Shown one piece after another: positions 1 through 7,264 of a stretch of DNA of 15,552 nucleotides (the first letter of the stretch is position 1; each line of letters opens with the position of its first letter). Both the position numbers and the translations under genes were made by a program. The notes beneath the pieces were generated by a model. It did no database searches, was not told the DNA's origin, and saw only the letters and a program-made list of their open reading frames with translations. The DNA is from JACKJP01 sp050186955 (GTDB lineage Bacteria > Pseudomonadota > Alphaproteobacteria > Rhizobiales > Tepidamorphaceae), in the NCBI GenBank assembly GCA_050186955.1, contig JBFWXZ010000061.1, positions 1 through 15,552 of the forward strand, in the 5' to 3' direction.

Positions 1-77
1 CCTTCCTGCTGCCCTTCGCCGGCTGGATGCGCATGGCCCGCGAGCGCGCCGCCCCCGGGCGGCTGTCGAATTCCTGA
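1..77 (+). CDS. C-terminal fragment of an unidentified protein
   Basis: An open frame enters from the left edge and ends at a TGA at 75-77. It reads about 24 residues, beginning FLLPFAGWMRMARERAAPG and ending LSNS. The hydrophobic start followed by an Arg-rich end would fit the cytoplasmic tail of a membrane protein, but nothing this short can be assigned. The stop lies 7 bases before the stop of the convergent amidase gene, a typical tail-to-tail arrangement, which is the main reason for thinking it is a real gene end. It could also be a chance frame in GC-rich DNA. Confidence 0.4.
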   Translation, partial: FLLPFAGWMRMARERAAPGRLSNS

Positions 78-84
78 AGCCGCC

Positions 85-1506
85 TCAGCCGATATCAGCC
101 ATCGCCGGCCTGCGGTCGCCCCAGTCCGTCGCCGTCTCGTAGGCGCGGGCGATCCTCAGCATCGTCGCCTCGTCGTGCATCGGCCCGACGATGTGCAGGC
201 CGCCGGGCAGGCCGGCCCGCGTGAAGCCGCAGGGCACGCTCGCCGCCGGCTGCTGCGTCAGGTTGAAGGGATAGGAGAAGGGCGTCCACGGGATCCAGTT
301 GCGCCCCCTCCTTTCCGGCCAGCCCCGCGGCGACAGCTCGCCCGCCTCGAAGGCGGGGATCGGCAGCGTCGGCGTCACCAGCGCGTCGAACCGGGTATGG
401 AAGGCGCGCATCCTCGCTCCCAGTTCGGCGCGCTCGGCGGCGGCGTTCAGATAGTCCATCAGCGACAGCCGCGCGCCTTCCTCGGCCATGGCGACGAGGC
501 CGGGGTCCATCTGCGCCCGCTGCCCGGCGTCGAAGGCCGAGAGTACCTTGGCGGCGCCCGCCGTCCAGTGGGTCTGGAAGATGTCGAAGCAGTCGCCGAT
601 GCCCGGATCGGCCTCCTCGACATCGGCGCCGAGCCCCGCCAGCACCTCGACCGCCGCGTCGAACAGGGCGGCGATCTCCGGATCGAGGTCGGCGACGCCG
701 AGATCGCGCGACACGGCGATCCGCATGCCCTTCACCCCGTCCTCGATCTCCTTCGCGAAATCCGTGCCGCTGTCGGGCAGCGCGTACCAGTCGCGGGCAT
801 CGCCCTTCGCCATCACGGTGAGCATCAGCGCGCAGTCCTCGATGGTCCGCGCCATCGGCCCGACATGGGCGACGGTGCCGAAGGGCGACATCGGCCAGGC
901 CGGCACCCGCCCGAAGGCCGGCTTGATGCCGGCGATGCCGGAAAAGCCCGCGGGGATGCGGATCGAGCCGCCGCCGTCGGTGCCGATGGCGAGCTGGCCG
1001 AGCCCCGCCGCGACCTGCGCCGCCGCGCCGCCCGACGACCCGCCCGGCGTCTTCGAGGGGTCCCACGGGTTGCGGGTGATACCGGTGCGCGGGCAGTCGG
1101 TGACGCCCTTCCAGCCCATCTCCGGCGTTGTCGTCTTGCCGATGAGCACGCAGCCCGCCTCGCGCAGCCGCGCCACCGAGGGCGCGTCGGCCTCCGCCGG
1201 GCCGCTGGCGGCGACCAGCGAGCCGCGCCCCGTCGGCCATCCCTTCGCGAGGATCAGGTCCTTCACCGAGGTCGGCACGCCGTCGATGGCCGAAAGCGGC
1301 TCGCCCGCCGCCCAGCGCTTCTCGCTTTCGCGCGCCGCCTTAAGCGCCCCGTCCGCATCGACGAGGCAGAAGGCGTTGAGCGCGTCGTTCAGCGCCTCGA
1401 TGCGTTCCAGGATCGCCCGCGTCGCCTCGACCGGCGATATCTCCCTGCTCGAATAGGCGGCGGCGAGCGCCGCCGCGCTCATGAAGCCTATATCCGCATC
1501 TTTCAT
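85..1506 (-). CDS. Amidase signature family hydrolase
   Basis: Probable cytoplasmic amidase (473 aa) that hydrolyses an amide to a carboxylic acid and ammonia. The amidase-signature Lys-cisSer-Ser triad is visible: K82 in TSVKDL, S157 in PGGSSGG and S181 in DGGGSIRIP. The spacing (75 and 24 residues) is the same as in well-studied members such as FAAH. Length is normal for the family and the gene looks intact. The ATG at 1506 has a G-rich Shine-Dalgarno stretch (AGGGGG) just upstream. It is divergent from the acyl-CoA ligase operon, with 97 bases between the two starts, so the two may be co-regulated. GatA, the tRNA amidotransferase subunit, belongs to the same family, but no gatB or gatC is nearby and the context is catabolic. 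The family is certain; the substrate is unknown. Confidence 0.93.
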   Translation of the reverse strand: MKDADIGFMSAAALAAAYSSREISPVEATRAILERIEALNDALNAFCLVDADGALKAARESEKRWAAGEPLSAIDGVPTSVKDLILAKGWPTGRGSLVAASGPAEADAPSVARLREAGCVLIGKTTTPEMGWKGVTDCPRTGITRNPWDPSKTPGGSSGGAAAQVAAGLGQLAIGTDGGGSIRIPAGFSGIAGIKPAFGRVPAWPMSPFGTVAHVGPMARTIEDCALMLTVMAKGDARDWYALPDSGTDFAKEIEDGVKGMRIAVSRDLGVADLDPEIAALFDAAVEVLAGLGADVEEADPGIGDCFDIFQTHWTAGAAKVLSAFDAGQRAQMDPGLVAMAEEGARLSLMDYLNAAAERAELGARMRAFHTRFDALVTPTLPIPAFEAGELSPRGWPERRGRNWIPWTPFSYPFNLTQQPAASVPCGFTRAGLPGGLHIVGPMHDEATMLRIARAYETATDWGDRRPAMADIG

Positions 1507-1538
1507 CGCGACCCCCTGCGCTTGCCCTTTTCAGACGC

Positions 1539-1552
1539 GGGGCAACTGTCCC
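1539..1552. promoter_or_regulatory. Operator-like dyad between amidase and ligase genes
   Basis: The 97-base divergent gap holds GGGGCAACTGTCCC, an imperfect palindrome of the form GGGnCAnnTGnCCC (10 of 14 positions symmetric). It is 32 bases from the amidase start and 51 from the ligase start, a sensible place for a regulator acting on both genes. I saw no convincing -35/-10 pair in either direction. Short G/C dyads occur by chance in DNA this GC-rich, so this is only a candidate. Confidence 0.25.
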
Positions 1553-1603
1553 AATATGCGGGCTCCTGATCAATCTCGAACACGGGTTCCGGATCCTCTC
1601 CGC

Positions 1604-3127
1604 ATGAATACAGCAAGCTGGCTCGTCCGCGCCGGACGCAGCTTCCCCGACCTGCCGGCGGTGGCGCTCGGCGACCGCGTCGTCGCCGACTATGCCCGGC
1701 TCGCCTCGCGCGCCGCCTCGCTCGCCGCCTCGCTGCGCGGTGAATTCGGCCTCGCCCCGGGCGACCGCGTCGCCATCGTCGCCAGGAATGTGCCGGAATA
1801 TCTCGAGGTGCTGTTCGGCATCTGGCACGCCGGGCTCGCCGCCGTGCCGGCCAACGCCAAGCTGCACGGCGCGGAATTGCAGTGGATCGTCGAGAACGCC
1901 GAGGCCGGCGTCGTCTTCGCGACGCCCAAGGAGCTCGAGGCGCTGGCCGCCCGCGACCCGCAGGGCGTCACCCGCATGATCGCCATCGGCTCGGACGAAT
2001 ACGAGGCGCTGTTCGCCGCCGATCCGGCGCCGATGGCCGACGCCGCGCCCGACGACCTCGCCTGGCTTTTCTACACCAGCGGCACCACCGGCCGCCCCAA
2101 GGGGGCGATGATCACCCACCGCAACGTGCAGGCCTGCGCCTGGGGCTACCTGGTCGATGTCGACCCGACGGATATCGGCGGCGCCTGCCTGCACGCCGCG
2201 CCGCTGAGCCACGGCTCCGGCCTCTACGCGATCCCCCATGTCGCCCGCGCCGGGGTCAACGTCATCCCCGAATCCGGCGGCTTCGAGCCCGAGGAGATCT
2301 TCTCGCTGTTCGAGGCGTGGCGGCCGGCCTCGATGTTCGCCGCCCCGACCATGATCAAGCGCCTCGTCGAGTGCCCGGCCGATTTCGACGCCTCGGCGAT
2401 CCGCACCCTCGTCTGGGGCGGCGCGCCGATGTATGTCGAGGACGTGCGCCGCGCCCTCGACCGCTTCGGCCCGCGCCTCGCGCAGATCTTCGGCCAGGGC
2501 GAATCGCCGATGACCGGCACCGTGCTCTCCAGCGCAATCATCGCCGACAGCAACCATCCGCGCTGGCTGCAGCGCATCGGCTCCGCCGGCATCGCCAACA
2601 CCATGTGCGAGGTGAGGATCGGCGGTGAGGGCGACGCGCCGCTGCCGGCCGGCGAGACCGGCGAGATCATGCTGCGCGGCGACAGCGTCGTGCCCGGCTA
2701 CTGGAAGAACCCTGAGGCCACGGCCGCCACCTTCCGCGGCGGCTGGCTCGCCACCGGCGATGTCGGCGCCATGGACGAGGACGGCTTCGTCACCCTCAAG
2801 GACCGCTCCAAGGACATGATCATCTCCGGCGGTTCCAATATCTATCCGCGCGAGGTCGAGGAGGTGCTGCTCACCGATCCGCGGGTGAAGGAGGTCTCGG
2901 TCATCGGCCGCCCCGACGCCGAGTGGGGCGAGGTGGTCGTCGCCTATGTCGTCGGCGACGCGCCGGCGGGCGATCTCGACCGGCTCTGCCTCGACCACAT
3001 CGCCCGCTTCAAGCGGCCCAAGGACTACGTCTTCGTGCCCGAGCTGCCGAAGAACAACTACGGCAAGATACTCAAGACCGAGCTGCGCGACGCCGACCGC
3101 CGGCGCGCCCGCGGGGAGGGCGCGTGA
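1604..3127 (+). CDS. AMP-forming acyl-CoA ligase (FadD-like)
   Basis: Adenylate-forming ligase (507 aa) that would activate a carboxylic acid with ATP and join it to CoA. Motifs appear in the expected order: phosphate loop FYTSGTTGRPKGAMITHRN (157-173), FGQGE (296-300), TGD (384-386), the hinge region KDRSKDMIISGG (399-410) and the catalytic lysine K488 in NNYGKILK. Length is typical. The frame is open upstream to 1481, but that start would overlap the divergent amidase gene and add a stretch unlike the family, so I chose the ATG at 1604 (MNTASW), with the ligase fold beginning right after it. No strong Shine-Dalgarno is seen. The stop overlaps the start of the dehydrogenase gene by one base, indicating an operon. 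The FGQGE motif and overall look suit medium- or long-chain or aromatic acids; the substrate cannot be read from sequence. Confidence 0.93.
   Translation: MNTASWLVRAGRSFPDLPAVALGDRVVADYARLASRAASLAASLRGEFGLAPGDRVAIVARNVPEYLEVLFGIWHAGLAAVPANAKLHGAELQWIVENAEAGVVFATPKELEALAARDPQGVTRMIAIGSDEYEALFAADPAPMADAAPDDLAWLFYTSGTTGRPKGAMITHRNVQACAWGYLVDVDPTDIGGACLHAAPLSHGSGLYAIPHVARAGVNVIPESGGFEPEEIFSLFEAWRPASMFAAPTMIKRLVECPADFDASAIRTLVWGGAPMYVEDVRRALDRFGPRLAQIFGQGESPMTGTVLSSAIIADSNHPRWLQRIGSAGIANTMCEVRIGGEGDAPLPAGETGEIMLRGDSVVPGYWKNPEATAATFRGGWLATGDVGAMDEDGFVTLKDRSKDMIISGGSNIYPREVEEVLLTDPRVKEVSVIGRPDAEWGEVVVAYVVGDAPAGDLDRLCLDHIARFKRPKDYVFVPELPKNNYGKILKTELRDADRRRARGEGA
3113..3120 (+). promoter_or_regulatory. 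Ribosome binding site of the SDR gene
   Basis: GGGGAGGG lies inside the 3' end of the ligase gene, 6 bases before the ATG at 3127. It supports translation from that ATG rather than the in-frame GTG at 3124, and supports coupled translation with the ligase. Confidence 0.6.
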
Positions 3128-3933
3128 TGGCCGGCCGGCTTGCGGGAAAGACCGCCATCGTCGTCGGCGCCGGCTCGATCGGGCCCGGCTGGGGCAACGG
3201 CAAGGCGACCGCTGTCACCTTTGCCCGCGAGGGCGCGCGCGTCGTCTGCGCCGACATCAACGCCGCCGCGGCCGAGGAGACGGCGCGGATCGTCGCCGGC
3301 GAGGGCGGCGAGGCCTTCGCGCTCGCCTGCGACGCGACCAGCAAGGCCGATCTCGACGCCGTCGTCGCCGCCGCGCTCGAGCGCTACGGCAGGATCGACA
3401 TCCTCGACAACAATGTCGGCATCGCCGAGGTCGGCGGCGTCGTGGAGCTTCCCGAGGAGGAGTGGGACCGCGTCTTCGCGATCAATCTGAAGAGCTGCTT
3501 CCTGGCGATGAAATGCGTGATCCCGGAGATGCTGAGGACCGGCGGCGGTTCGATCGTCAACATCTCCTCCATCGCCTCGATCCGCTACACCGGCGTGCCC
3601 TACGCCACCTACTACGCGACCAAGGCGGCGATGAACCACCTGACCCGGGCCACCGCCGTCGAATATGCCGGGCGCGGCATTCGGGTGAACTGCGTCCTGC
3701 CGGGGCTGATGAAGACGCCGATGGTCGAGCACGCGGCCGGCCTCGCCAAGAGCTATGCCGGCGGCGACGTCGAGGAGATGTGGCGGGTGCGTGACGCGCA
3801 GGTGCCGATGGGCCATATGGGCGACGCCTTCGACGTCGCCAACGCCGCCCTGTTCCTGGCCAGCGACGAGGCGAAATACGTCACCGGCGTCGAGCTCATC
3901 GTCGATGGCGGCATCACGCTGAAATATTCCTGA
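3127..3933 (+). CDS. Short-chain dehydrogenase/reductase (SDR)
   Basis: Classical SDR (268 aa), an NAD(P)-dependent oxidoreductase of the Rossmann fold. Visible are the glycine-rich cofactor loop VGAGSIGPGWGNGKA (13-27), in an extended form; an acidic residue after strand 2 (ADIN, D43), which usually favours NAD over NADP; DNNVG (95-99, NNAG variant); catalytic N120, S148, Y162 and K166 (YYATK); and the PG motif near 192. The start is set by a one-base overlap (TGATG) with the ligase stop and a good ribosome site. As second gene of the operon it could act on the CoA ester, for example as a 3-hydroxyacyl-CoA dehydrogenase, or on an alcohol or aldehyde precursor; that role is inferred from context. 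It looks intact and full length. Confidence 0.93.
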   Translation: MAGRLAGKTAIVVGAGSIGPGWGNGKATAVTFAREGARVVCADINAAAAEETARIVAGEGGEAFALACDATSKADLDAVVAAALERYGRIDILDNNVGIAEVGGVVELPEEEWDRVFAINLKSCFLAMKCVIPEMLRTGGGSIVNISSIASIRYTGVPYATYYATKAAMNHLTRATAVEYAGRGIRVNCVLPGLMKTPMVEHAAGLAKSYAGGDVEEMWRVRDAQVPMGHMGDAFDVANAALFLASDEAKYVTGVELIVDGGITLKYS

Positions 3934-3974
3934 AGGGCTTGCCGCGCGCGGCGGGCTGGCGCACATCGGGGGCC

Positions 3975-4181
3975 ATGACCGATTCTTCTTCCAAGGACGA
4001 AGCTTCGCCCGGGGACGCTGCCTGCCCGATCTGCGGCAAGCCCCCGGCGGAGGCCTACAAGCCCTTCTGCTCCAAGCGTTGCGCCGATGTCGACCTCAAC
4101 CGCTGGCTGACCGGCGCCTATGTGATTCCGGCTGCGCCGGAGGACGACGAGGAGGATTTGCCGCCGGGCGAAGATTCCTGA
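3975..4181 (+). CDS. yacG: YacG, small zinc protein (DNA gyrase inhibitor family, DUF329)
   Basis: A 68-residue protein with the YacG zinc site: C17 and C20 in CPICGKP, C32 and C36 in FCSKRCADVDLNRWL. The NRWL sequence and acidic tail (PEDDEEDLPPGEDS) are also typical. In E. coli, YacG binds GyrB and inhibits gyrase; whether it does so here is inferred. The frame is open back to 3939, but the ATG at 3975 preceded by GGGGG gives the normal length and avoids an unconserved extension. It starts 41 bases after the SDR stop in the same direction, so it may share that transcript. The gap contains the palindrome GCCGCGCGCGGC (3941-3952). The tRNA-Phe gene follows; as I recall, this pairing is common in alphaproteobacteria, usually with maf and infA upstream, which are absent here. 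Confidence 0.92.
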   Translation: MTDSSSKDEASPGDAACPICGKPPAEAYKPFCSKRCADVDLNRWLTGAYVIPAAPEDDEEDLPPGEDS

Positions 4182-4202
4182 ACGCGGCCCCTCGCGCGCG
4201 CC

Positions 4203-4231
4203 TTGTCAGGCCCCGGCAATTCTCCTATAAA
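4203..4231 (+). promoter_or_regulatory. Sigma-70-like promoter of tRNA-Phe
   Basis: TTGTCA (4203-4208) and TATAAA (4226-4231) are separated by exactly 17 bases, each one or two bases from consensus. Transcription would start near 4238, giving a leader of about 50 bases before the mature tRNA. It sits right after the yacG stop. It is the best promoter match in the window, and strong promoters are usual for tRNA genes. Confidence 0.8.
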
Positions 4232-4235
4232 CCGC

Positions 4236-4284
4236 CGGCCCGAAGCGGGCCGCGGCAGGCCTTACGCCCTGTCCGCGATCGCGG
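4236..4284 (+). other. Structured 5' leader of pre-tRNA-Phe
   Basis: Between the predicted transcription start and the tRNA are a 6-bp hairpin (CGGCCC with GGGCCG, loop GAAGC, 4236-4252) and a 12-base perfect palindrome CCGCGATCGCGG (4273-4284) ending 4 bases before the mature 5' end. They could shape RNase P processing, or be chance structure in GC-rich sequence. Confidence 0.3.
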
Positions 4285-4288
4285 CGGC

Positions 4289-4364
4289 GCCCAGGTAGCT
4301 CAGTTGGTAGAGCATGCGACTGAAAATCGCAGTGTCGGTGGTTCGATTCCGCCCCTGGGCACCA
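4289..4364 (+). tRNA. tRNA-Phe (GAA)
   Basis: A 76-base gene with all cloverleaf parts. The acceptor stem is GCCCAGG with CCTGGGC. The anticodon stem is TGCGA with TCGCA, around the loop CTGAAAA, giving anticodon GAA at 4322-4324 (Phe). The T-loop sequence is GGTTCGATTCC. Discriminator A and CCA are encoded (4361-4364). It is preceded by a strong promoter and followed by a hairpin. No integrase, or repeat of its 3' end, is visible, so it does not look like an occupied integration site. Confidence 0.97.
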
Positions 4365-4397
4365 CGCCCTTCCTTCCGCCGAGACTGATCGCTTTTC

Positions 4398-4419
4398 ACG
4401 GCGGGCAAAGCACCGCCGT
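4398..4419. terminator. Hairpin between tRNA-Phe and the ABC operon end, probable bidirectional terminator
   Basis: ACGGCGG (4398-4404) pairs with CCGCCGT (4413-4419) around an 8-base loop. It lies 33 bases after the tRNA and 32 bases after the stop of the convergent ATPase gene. On the plus strand it is followed by TTCGTTCG, a weak U-rich tail; on the minus strand by GAAAAG. Position in a convergent gap supports a terminator, though the U-tract is poor. Confidence 0.5.
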
Positions 4420-4451
4420 TCGTTCGCGCGCCTGCCGGGCCGTGGGACGCC

Positions 4452-5546
4452 CTACCGGTCGATCACCATCAGGTCGCGCGGCGAGAATACGAGGCGCACC
4501 TTCTCGCCCTTCGCCGGCGGCGGCGTGCTCGGGTCGTTGAAGCGGTCGACGAGGAACTCGCTGCCCTCGACATCGACCTTCAGCCGCACGATCGAGCCGA
4601 GGAAGCTGACATCGGCGACGGTGCCCTGGAGCGCGTTGCCGCGCCGGCTTCCGGCGCTCCCCGTCTCCGCGCCGACGGTCTCGGGCCTCAGCGCCACGGT
4701 GCAGGGATCGCCCTTCCTGCCGGCAAGCTTGCGCGCCGCCGTCGCCTTCTGCCCGCCGAATGCGACGACGCCCTTGGCCGCGTCGGCGACCGTCGCGTCG
4801 ATCAGGTTCAGCGTGCCGACGAAGGAGGCGACGAAGCGCGTCGCCGGCGCGTTGTAGACCTCGAAGGGGGTGCCGACCTGCTCGGCGTGGCCGTCATGCA
4901 TGACCACGATGCGGTCGGACATCGACAGCGCCTCCTCCTGGTCGTGGGTGACGAAGATGGTGGTGATGCCGAGCGACTTCTGCAGGCTCCTGATCTCCTC
5001 GCGCAGCGATACGCGGATCTTGGCGTCGAGCGCCGACAGCGGCTCGTCGAGCAGCAGCACCTGCGGCTTGACGGCGAGCGCGCGCGCCAGCGCCACGCGC
5101 TGCTGCTGGCCGCCGGAGAGCTGGTAGGGATAGCGGTCGGCGAGCTGCGGCAGGTGGATCAGCGTCAGCATCTCCTTCACCCGCGCCTCGATCTCCGCGC
5201 GCGGCCGCCCCGCGACCTTGAGCCCGAAGCCGATGTTCTGGCCGACCGTCAGGTTGGGAAACAGCGCATAGGCCTGGAAGACCATGCCGATATTGCGCTG
5301 GTTGGGCTTCAGCCCCGTGACGTCGCGCCCGCCGATGAAGACCTGGCCGGCGGTCGGCTCCTCGAAGCCGGCGACGATGCGCAGCATGGTCGTCTTGCCG
5401 CAGCCCGACGGTCCGAGGAAGGAGACGAACTCGCCCTTCTCGATGTCGAGGTTGAAATCCTTGACCACCGTGGTCGCCCCGAAGGACTTGACCACGTTGC
5501 GGATCGACAGGAAGGCGTCGCTTGCGGGCACGTCCGGTCCTCTCAT
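4452..5546 (-). CDS. ABC importer ATP-binding protein (PotA/FbpC-like)
   Basis: Cytoplasmic ATPase (364 aa) powering the importer encoded by the operon. Motifs: Walker A GPSGCGKT (45-52), Q-loop Q91, signature LSGGQ (143-147) followed by QQR, Walker B VLLLDEP (163-169), D-loop SALD and switch H201 (VTHDQEEALSMSDR). Residues from about 245 form a C-terminal TOBE-like regulatory domain, as in the spermidine/putrescine and iron/phosphonate importer ATPases. The true start is the ATG at 5546, although the frame stays open far upstream inside the permease gene. That ATG overlaps the permease stop by 4 bases (ATGA), so translation is probably coupled. It is the last gene of the operon, with a hairpin 32 bases beyond its stop. 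Function as importer ATPase is certain; the transported compound is not. Confidence 0.95.
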   Translation of the reverse strand: MRGPDVPASDAFLSIRNVVKSFGATTVVKDFNLDIEKGEFVSFLGPSGCGKTTMLRIVAGFEEPTAGQVFIGGRDVTGLKPNQRNIGMVFQAYALFPNLTVGQNIGFGLKVAGRPRAEIEARVKEMLTLIHLPQLADRYPYQLSGGQQQRVALARALAVKPQVLLLDEPLSALDAKIRVSLREEIRSLQKSLGITTIFVTHDQEEALSMSDRIVVMHDGHAEQVGTPFEVYNAPATRFVASFVGTLNLIDATVADAAKGVVAFGGQKATAARKLAGRKGDPCTVALRPETVGAETGSAGSRRGNALQGTVADVSFLGSIVRLKVDVEGSEFLVDRFNDPSTPPPAKGEKVRLVFSPRDLMVIDR

Positions 5547-6334
5547 TCGGGCCTGTTGGCGGGTTTCGGCGCGAAGCGCGAGACCACCTGGATCAGCGCC
5601 ATGCAGCCCCAGGTGATGGCGAAGGCGATGACCGCCAGCGCGGCGGGCTCGTAGGCGCGGTTGGCGCCGATGAGCTGCAGATAGGGGCCGAAGGCCGGCC
5701 GGTTGAGCAGCGCCGCCAGCGTGAACTCGCCGATCACGATGGCGAAGGTCAGGAACGCGCCCGACAGCACCGCCACCATGACGTTGGGCAGGATGATGCG
5801 GGTCATGATGGTCAGCCAGCCGGCGCCGAGGCTCTCGGCGGCTTCCGTCAGCGTGCGCACGTCGATGGCGCGCATGCCGGTGTCGACGGCGCGGTACATG
5901 TAGGGCAGCGCCAGCATCGTGTAGCCGAACATCAGCAGCACGTTGGTGCCCGTCGTGCTGCCGGTCAGCGGCAGCCAGGACGAGGTGTTGTAGAGGCGGA
6001 TATAGCCGAAGACGACGACGATCGCCGGGATCACCAGCGGCAGCAGGGTGATGAACTCGATCACCGGCCGCCACGAGGGCAGCCTGAGCCGCACCCAGTA
6101 GGCCGTCGGCACCACCAGCACGACGCCGGTGACGATCGTGCAGACGGCCATGATGACCGAATACCCGAAGGTCGCCTGGAACTGCGGGTCGGCGAGCACC
6201 ACCCGGTAGGCGTCGAAGCTGTAGACGCCGCGCCGCATCTTCATCGAGAACTCGAAGGTGCCGAGCAGCGGCATCGCGAAATAGGCGATGCCGAGCACCA
6301 GGATGATCCACGACCACGCATTGCCGCGCTTCAT
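5543..6334 (-). CDS. ABC importer permease 2 (PotC-like)
   Basis: Inner-membrane permease (263 aa) of the binding-protein-dependent type. It has about six hydrophobic segments: near 8-25, 57-78, 92-112, 131-150, 184-210 and 230-252. The cytoplasmic EAA loop that docks on the ATPase is present (EAAESLG at 164-170 with RIILP at 179-183). The ATG at 6334 overlaps the stop of permease 1 by 4 bases (ATGA), and its own stop overlaps the ATPase start in the same way. Length fits PotC/PhnV-like subunits. A longer open frame reaches to 7258, but it runs through permease 1 in another frame and is not a real extension. Confidence 0.93.
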   Translation of the reverse strand: MKRGNAWSWIILVLGIAYFAMPLLGTFEFSMKMRRGVYSFDAYRVVLADPQFQATFGYSVIMAVCTIVTGVVLVVPTAYWVRLRLPSWRPVIEFITLLPLVIPAIVVVFGYIRLYNTSSWLPLTGSTTGTNVLLMFGYTMLALPYMYRAVDTGMRAIDVRTLTEAAESLGAGWLTIMTRIILPNVMVAVLSGAFLTFAIVIGEFTLAALLNRPAFGPYLQLIGANRAYEPAALAVIAFAITWGCMALIQVVSRFAPKPANRPE

Positions 6335-7200
6335 TTGATCCACCTCTCGGCGCGGGTCCTGAGCCAGATGTAGATGCCGTTGGCGATGCCGGTGATGACG
6401 ATCATGCCGAAGGCCAGCGCGTAGCCCAGATGCGGATCCTGCAGCACGTCGCCGCGGATCTGCGCGAACAGCAGGATCGGCACGATGGAGAGCGACGAGC
6501 CGGTCAGCGCGTAGGCGGTGGCGACCGCCCCGAAGGCGTTGGCGAAGAGCAGCGCGAAGGTCCCCAGCAGCGTCGGCCACAGGATCGGCAGCGCCACCAT
6601 GCGCCAGTATTGCAGGCTCGACGCGCCGAGGATGTCGGCGGCCTCGCGCCATTCCCGCCGCAGCCCGTCGAGCGCCGGGGTGACGATCAGCACCATCAGC
6701 GGGATCTGGAAGAACAGGTAGGTCAGCGTCAGCCCGAGGAAGCTCAGGATGTTGAAGCCGTAGGCGTAGATGTTGATGCCGAACCAGTCGCGCAGGACCA
6801 GCGTGACGAGGCCGAGCCGCCCGAAGGTGGCGAGGAACGCGAAGGCCAGCGGCACGCCGGCGAAGTTCGAGGCGACGCCGGAGAACGTCATCAGCGGCGA
6901 GCGTATCCAGCCCGGCAGGCCGCCGACGGTGACGGTCGCCGCCAGTAGGAAGCCGACGAGGCAGCCGAAGAAGGCCGAGGCGACGCTGATGCGGATCGAG
7001 ATCCAGTAGGCCGACAGGATCGACGGCTGGAACAGATTGGCGACGTTTTCGAGGGTGAAGGCGCCGTCCGGGGTGAGGAAGGCGCCGGTGACGATCTGCA
7101 GCGTCGGCAGGATCAGGAAGAGCAGGGCGAAGAGCAGGAACGGCATGACGCCGAGCCATGCCAGCGGCAGCTTGCGCGGCTGGGCTGCGGCCTGCTGCAT
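6331..7200 (-). CDS. ABC importer permease 1 (PotB-like)
   Basis: First inner-membrane permease of the importer (289 aa). Hydrophobic segments lie near 14-38, 66-92, 105-125, 150-174, 206-232 and 258-281, and there is an EAA loop (EAADILG at 186-192 with VALP at 202-205). The ATG at 7200 is preceded by an excellent ribosome site (GAGGGGGAAAG), so I prefer it to the in-frame GTG at 7215, which would place that site inside the gene. The N-terminus MQQAAAQPRKLPLAW is a short cytoplasmic lead into the first membrane segment. It follows the binding-protein gene by 64 bases containing a strong hairpin and overlaps permease 2 by 4 bases. Confidence 0.93.
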   Translation of the reverse strand: MQQAAAQPRKLPLAWLGVMPFLLFALLFLILPTLQIVTGAFLTPDGAFTLENVANLFQPSILSAYWISIRISVASAFFGCLVGFLLAATVTVGGLPGWIRSPLMTFSGVASNFAGVPLAFAFLATFGRLGLVTLVLRDWFGINIYAYGFNILSFLGLTLTYLFFQIPLMVLIVTPALDGLRREWREAADILGASSLQYWRMVALPILWPTLLGTFALLFANAFGAVATAYALTGSSLSIVPILLFAQIRGDVLQDPHLGYALAFGMIVITGIANGIYIWLRTRAERWIK

Positions 7201-7228
7201 CTTTCCCCCTCGCACCCTGTGGCGAAAC

Positions 7229-7254
7229 GGCCGGCGGAGGTTTCTCCGCCGGCC
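7229..7254 (-). promoter_or_regulatory. Intercistronic hairpin after the binding-protein gene
   Basis: A perfect 11-bp stem (GGCCGGCGGAG with CTCCGCCGGCC, loop GTTT on the plus strand, AAAC on the minus) starts 10 bases after the binding-protein stop and ends 28 bases before the permease start. The minus-strand sequence after it is GTTTCGCC, not a U-run, so full termination is unlikely. In many importer operons such a stem protects the 3' end of the binding-protein mRNA or lets only part of transcription through, so that binding protein is made in excess; that role is inferred here. Confidence 0.6.
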
Positions 7255-7264
7255 TCATGCGGTC

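Noticed and set aside
85..1506. GatA subunit of the tRNA amidotransferase
   Set aside because: The same fold and triad are present, but gatB and gatC are absent and the neighbours are catabolic genes.
175..1569. Long open frame on the plus strand opposite the amidase gene
   Set aside because: Rich in Arg, Ala, Gly and Pro with no family motifs; it is the antisense shadow of a clear amidase gene in GC-rich DNA.
1481..1603. Upstream start for the acyl-CoA ligase
   Set aside because: It would overlap the divergent amidase start and add 41 residues unlike the family; the ATG at 1604 is better.
1340..2998. 552-codon minus-strand frame opposite the acyl-CoA ligase
   Set aside because: Composition typical of antisense frames, with no motifs; the plus-strand ligase has all its catalytic motifs.
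4289..4364. tRNA-Phe as the attachment site of an integrated element
   Set aside because: No integrase gene and no second copy of the tRNA 3' end in the window.
7201..7215. GTG start at 7215 for permease 1
   Set aside because: It would put the excellent GAGGGGGAAAG ribosome site inside the gene; the ATG at 7200 follows that site at the right distance.
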